A stretch of 9,672 bases of DNA, taken from assembly GCA_021796315.1 (NCBI GenBank), contig JAJYOH010000190.1, forward strand, positions 1 through 9,672. The letters are read 5' to 3'. The translations under genes and the position numbers were made by a program. Positions 6,614 to 9,672 of this stretch are shown here, one piece after another; the first letter of the stretch is position 1, and each line of letters opens with the position of its first letter. The stretch comes from Chloroflexota bacterium (lineage in GTDB: Bacteria > Chloroflexota > Anaerolineae > Anaerolineales > Villigracilaceae). The notes under the pieces are model-generated. The model had not been told where the DNA came from, made no database searches, and saw only the letters and a program-made list of their open reading frames with translations.

Positions 6614-6716
6614 CTTCAGTCAATCCAAAATCTGAAATCACAAATCTAAGATTTTCTTCGCGTCTTTTGTGCCCTTCGTGTTTAAATGCCGTTATTAATG
6701 ACTTCCACCACGTTAG
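6614..6716. other. Intergenic low-complexity repeat DNA
   Basis: On the minus strand this stretch reads CACGAAGGGCACAAAAGACG, then GATTTGTGATTTCAGATTTT, just before the four-helix-bundle gene. Such CACGAAGG and GATTT micro-repeats are common spacer DNA in this type of genome. No reading frame or terminator stands out. Confidence 0.45.
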
Positions 6717-8147
6717 TTAATATGGCGGACCATAAACTTGAATGCCATAGAATTCTGTATAACAGGCTGTTGCCCAGAATTTTGGATTATCACTCGGACG
6801 GTCGAGTCCCGCCCAATTGTCCATCTTTGGAATAGTTACAGATTGCAGGTGTTCCGCCCTCGCCTGCAGGATTTGTGTATCAGCCGCGTCCCATTTCTGG
6901 GCAAATGAAACATACGCGTCTTGATTCTGATTCACGTAAGCTAGAGTTGATACAGATGCTATCGCAATCATCAAACTGGCGGAAACAAGCAATCCGATCT
7001 CCAACTGGAACGATGAGCGAACGCGTCCAGCCAGCCAACTTCCGGTGAGAAAACACGCGTACACCCAAAATGCCATCAGTGCAAAAGCTGCAATGCTCAA
7101 CGTACGCGCAGGCGGCGGCTCGGAGTATCCGTATACCGCTGGCGGAATGCAGATAAAAGACAGAGCCAGTCCGCCCAGCATCTGCGCGGGAATTGTCCAG
7201 CGGTGCAATGTGAGCTGATTTTTATAGTTTGTTCCGGCCCATGCGCTGACCAATAGCGCGCCAGTCAGCGCGGTAATTTTTTGTGGGTTGAGCAGGATAT
7301 CTTGAAAATAGGAAAGATAAGCTCCGATGGAAATTTCCATCCACGTCAAAATGCCCGGAGACGGGGGAAAGGTTGCCTTGCGAAGAGCGTTTCCCGGCGC
7401 AAGCGCAATCACGATCACGGAAGCCAATGCACCCAGCGTTGCAGCGGCCAGAAGTTTGAAAGTTGTATCCAGCTTTCTGTCATTTGATAACCATCGCAAG
7501 CCGGTCAGAAAAACCAGCATCATCAATTGAAGTATTGCATACGTTTCGCTGAATCCGCCGTTTCCAAATGTCAGGAGAAAGGCAAGAACACAAACCCACA
7601 TAACGACTTTGTCTGATTTCAGGCGCGGCACAATCCATTGAAAGAGAAAAGCATAAATGCTTGCGATCACCAAAGGCAGCGAATATGAACGCATCCCGTT
7701 CAGCCAGAAATAAGACTGCGCAATATCCGGACTCAACACGATCACGGCCAGCACAAAACTGGTGCTGATTGCAATTGCAATGCCCAGGTTTGATGAATGA
7801 GGCGTGAGCATTTTTAGGCTGGTATAGCTTGCGGCGATTGTTGCAATCAGCCAGATCATTATGGAGATGGGTGGAACCAAGTGGGCACCGTAGGGTCCAA
7901 AAGTTTTGATCAGGATCAGCCAATCGAAGGCAAAAGCTGTGTAGCGTCCGCTCCAGGTGATATACCAATACCAGATCGAGCGCAGCAGGCCGAATCTGTT
8001 GGCGTAATAAGCGGAGCAATAATCATCCGCCATGAAGCGTGTGTGATTCCCGAGATATGCAAACCCTGCCAGTGCGAGTGTCGCAAAGGCAATGATCGGA
8101 AGGGGAAACCAGAATTGTTTTTTCCTAGACATCGAGTTTGTGCCCAT
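6717..8147 (-). CDS. Polytopic membrane protein, DUF6056/GT-C glycosyltransferase-like
   Basis: A protein of about 476 residues with many membrane helices along its length (for example FPLPIIAFATLALAGFAYL, VLAVIVLSPDIA, AFALMAFWVYACFLTGSWLA). After the first helix comes MADDYCSAYYANRFG and then YITWSGRYTAF; an acidic DD pair followed by WxGRY is the pattern of the DUF6056 family, related to GT-C-type lipid-linked sugar transferases. A sugar-transfer role in the envelope is therefore possible but unproven. The start is uncertain: ATG at 8147 (used here), ATG at 8132 (MSRKKQFWF, the best-looking N-terminus), or TTG at 8177 overlapping the previous stop. None has a strong ribosome site, so translational coupling to the gene before it is plausible. 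Its position between HAS-barrel and herA genes is unexpected. Confidence 0.75.
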   Translation of the reverse strand: MGTNSMSRKKQFWFPLPIIAFATLALAGFAYLGNHTRFMADDYCSAYYANRFGLLRSIWYWYITWSGRYTAFAFDWLILIKTFGPYGAHLVPPISIMIWLIATIAASYTSLKMLTPHSSNLGIAIAISTSFVLAVIVLSPDIAQSYFWLNGMRSYSLPLVIASIYAFLFQWIVPRLKSDKVVMWVCVLAFLLTFGNGGFSETYAILQLMMLVFLTGLRWLSNDRKLDTTFKLLAAATLGALASVIVIALAPGNALRKATFPPSPGILTWMEISIGAYLSYFQDILLNPQKITALTGALLVSAWAGTNYKNQLTLHRWTIPAQMLGGLALSFICIPPAVYGYSEPPPARTLSIAAFALMAFWVYACFLTGSWLAGRVRSSFQLEIGLLVSASLMIAIASVSTLAYVNQNQDAYVSFAQKWDAADTQILQARAEHLQSVTIPKMDNWAGLDRPSDNPKFWATACYTEFYGIQVYGPPY

Positions 8148-8173
8148 TTTGGGATCGCTTCGAGTCAATGACC

Positions 8174-8764
8174 TCAAACATTTACATCGCTCAACGCGCC
8201 GAGCACTGACATCAACGTCGGGTAATCATCTCTCAGCAAAGTAATCACCTCATGCGTCGCTTTCTCTTTCCATGACTTATCCTTGTGCGCGGCGCTCGCC
8301 TGCTGAATATGCGCGGTGATGACTTCGCCAATTGGCAGTTCCTGTGAATTCAGGATATGACGGAAATACCCGAACTTCTCAGTGAACCGTGCCACATCCT
8401 TGTCATCGCATAAGTAGATCACATCCAAACTCAGCGGCGGACGCGGCGGCAGAAGATGATAGATCTGCGCATCCTGCTCATACCCCACCGCCAGCACGGA
8501 CATCTCCACGGGCACAATGCGCCGCTCGCGGTTGTCTTTCATTACCTCATCGCTGACATTGTCGGCTGTCACGAGTTGACGTACCAACCCGTCATCGTCA
8601 ATGTGAATATCGTGGATAAGTCCAAAAATTTGGTATGTATCGCTCAGTGGAGCACGCACCAACGCGCCAAAAGATGGCGCGTCGAGTTGGTTGACGCGGC
8701 ACCCGGCAGTAAAGCCGGTTGTGCTTGCGCGCAGTAAACGTCCGATTTCGATTTGTTGAGTCAT
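8174..8764 (-). CDS. Stand-alone HAS-barrel-like protein associated with HerA-NurA
   Basis: A 196-residue protein with no ATPase motifs. Its segments follow the order of the HerA N-terminus seen in this same window. IGRLLRASTTGF with CRV at 7-23 parallels IGYLVGGGLKENFRV, and YQIFGLIHDIHIDDDG at 44-59 parallels YYGIVTDIQLG. HLLPPRPPLSLDVIYLCDD at 103-121 parallels IPPHHAEVFLASEGD just before the HerA ATPase core. I therefore read it as a detached HAS-barrel (the beta barrel shared by HerA and F1-ATPase N-termini) with a helical C-terminal tail. A possible role is a HerA or NurA adaptor, but this is inference. The ATG at 8764 has GAGGAA about 6 bases upstream. It directly follows the nurA-like gene, with a 95-bp inverted repeat between. 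Confidence 0.65.
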   Translation of the reverse strand: MTQQIEIGRLLRASTTGFTAGCRVNQLDAPSFGALVRAPLSDTYQIFGLIHDIHIDDDGLVRQLVTADNVSDEVMKDNRERRIVPVEMSVLAVGYEQDAQIYHLLPPRPPLSLDVIYLCDDKDVARFTEKFGYFRHILNSQELPIGEVITAHIQQASAAHKDKSWKEKATHEVITLLRDDYPTLMSVLGALSDVNV

Positions 8765-8777
8765 ATTCCATTCCTCC

Positions 8778-8872
8778 CGTCATTGCGAAGAGGGTGCTCT
8801 TCCCGACGAAGCAATCTCCCTCATAATGTTGGGGATTGCTTCGGGCGAAAAAGCATCGTCCTCGCAATGACG
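8778..8872. repeat. 95-bp imperfect inverted repeat (MITE/REP-like element)
   Basis: The outer 11 bases, CGTCATTGCGA (8778-8788), are exactly reverse-complemented at 8862-8872. The 42-base arms (8778-8819 and 8831-8872) match at 33 positions, including the inner GAAGCAATC, around an 11-base loop. TCATTGCGA...GAAGCAATC elements occur dispersed in several bacterial phyla. It fills nearly the whole spacer between nurA and the HAS-barrel gene and ends next to that gene's ribosome site. Confidence 0.85.
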
Positions 8873-8877
8873 ATAAA

Positions 8878-9672
8878 TTATCTTCTTGTTCTCCCTGGCA
8901 AATCTTTCTCGGTTTGCTTTGGAGATTTCTCATCCATCTCTTCACCTTGCCTGCGAAGTTCCTGCGACAGCATCTGCTCGATCTGTTCTTTCTCTTCGTG
9001 CTTGACCACGGCTGTCTCATGCGCGCGGTGGAGCAAATATGGATACGGCCTGTTACCCATCATTTTGCATTGCTCGACCAGAACGCCGTGGAGCAAATCT
9101 AACTTGTCTTTATCGTCTGCCACCCACTTGGGGACTTCCACACGCACAGGCCAGGGATGTCCGTGCGTGCCGACGTTTAGATAGAAGAAATGCAAGGACA
9201 ATCCGCCTGTGTAATTCTTCTCTGAACTGGATTGAATCCCAAAAACCGCCGAACGATGATTGGGCGGCAATAATGGTTTTTCTTTTTCACCGAACAACCA
9301 TCGGTCACTTACACCGCGCAAGGGATGAAACCCGCGCAGTTTTTGTAGATCGTCGGGCAGGGCAGTTGCTATTTCAAGCAGACGAACAACGAGATCAGCC
9401 GAAGGCTTGTCCACGTAACCGGCGGTCACCACGCCTCGTGTTTGTAAACTTGAGAGTACGCCGATATATTTTTGGACGAAGTCTGCATACGATTGGCCGT
9501 CTTCGCCTTTTGCACCCCAAAGTTCGATCGGCCCATCCGTCATGGTAATGACCGCCCCTTTGATATCTTTGGATAACTTGTCGAGTTTAGTGCGCTCGGC
9601 GAGGTCGCGTTTCAGCGCCACCAGACCATCAGACATCGGAATGCCGTTTGGCAGGAGATCGTTGCCATAGAA
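8878..9672 (-). CDS. nurA: NurA-type nuclease, 3' part (5' end beyond the window)
   Basis: The last 264 codons of a NurA-domain nuclease, the exonuclease/endonuclease partner of HerA in DNA end resection. The frame runs on past the edge (FYGNDLLPNGIP before the internal ATG at 9636), so the true start lies upstream and the N-terminal catalytic acidic residues are not visible. Family signs are TRGVVTAGYVDKPSADLVVRL, the aromatic strand LSLHFFYLNVG, and the C-terminal RPYPYLLHRAHETAVV, whose histidine fits the conserved metal-ligand position. The end, from about RRQGEEMDE on, is charged and probably disordered. The identification rests on motif resemblance plus the co-oriented herA. The TAA at 8880-8878 is followed at once by the 95-bp inverted repeat. 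Confidence 0.8.
   Translation of the reverse strand, partial: FYGNDLLPNGIPMSDGLVALKRDLAERTKLDKLSKDIKGAVITMTDGPIELWGAKGEDGQSYADFVQKYIGVLSSLQTRGVVTAGYVDKPSADLVVRLLEIATALPDDLQKLRGFHPLRGVSDRWLFGEKEKPLLPPNHRSAVFGIQSSSEKNYTGGLSLHFFYLNVGTHGHPWPVRVEVPKWVADDKDKLDLLHGVLVEQCKMMGNRPYPYLLHRAHETAVVKHEEKEQIEQMLSQELRRQGEEMDEKSPKQTEKDLPGRTRR

Overview
The window looks like a piece of a Chloroflexota genome, probably Anaerolineae-like. The best single clue is the lipoprotein at the left end, whose lipobox is followed by a TAAAWTPTPAP-type Thr/Pro linker, a style very common in that group. The dispersed TCATTGCGA...GAAGCAATC inverted repeat and the AATC-type intergenic repeats fit the same impression. This is an inference from style, not a phylogenetic test.

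Layout, left to right. A plus-strand lipoprotein gene (88-1131) ends in a strong intrinsic terminator (1161-1200). Every other gene is on the minus strand, so transcription runs from the right edge leftwards. In transcription order they are: the 3' part of a NurA-type nuclease gene (9672-8878); a 95-bp imperfect inverted repeat; a small protein that looks like a stand-alone copy of the HerA N-terminal (HAS-barrel) region (8764-8174); a polytopic DUF6056/GT-C-like membrane protein (8147-6717); a four-helix-bundle protein of the 23S rRNA intervening-sequence family (6598-6227); a HerA/FtsK-family ATPase (6200-4509); a BrnT/BrnA-type toxin-antitoxin pair behind a palindromic operator (4484-3894); a 38-codon relic of a second herA 3' end (3842-3726); a D12-class adenine methyltransferase (3680-2769); an HNH endonuclease broken by two single-base frameshifts (2750-2024); and a DinB-like protein (1944-1399).

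How the genes may work together. HerA is a hexameric DNA-pumping ATPase and NurA its partner nuclease. Together they resect DNA ends in archaea, and related HerA-nuclease pairs act in bacterial phage defence. Here the pair shares a gene cluster with a third protein whose sequence order resembles the HerA N-terminus, suggesting a three-part machine. Downstream lie a toxin-antitoxin pair and a methyltransferase/HNH restriction-modification unit, so the region reads as a defence or accessory island grown in steps at the 3' end of herA. The duplicated, diverged herA tail is direct evidence of such a rearrangement. The methyltransferase is intact, while the HNH gene needs one extra A in each of two A-runs to read through, so it is either decaying or affected by homopolymer sequencing errors.

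No tRNA, rRNA, CRISPR array, transposase or integrase was recognised.
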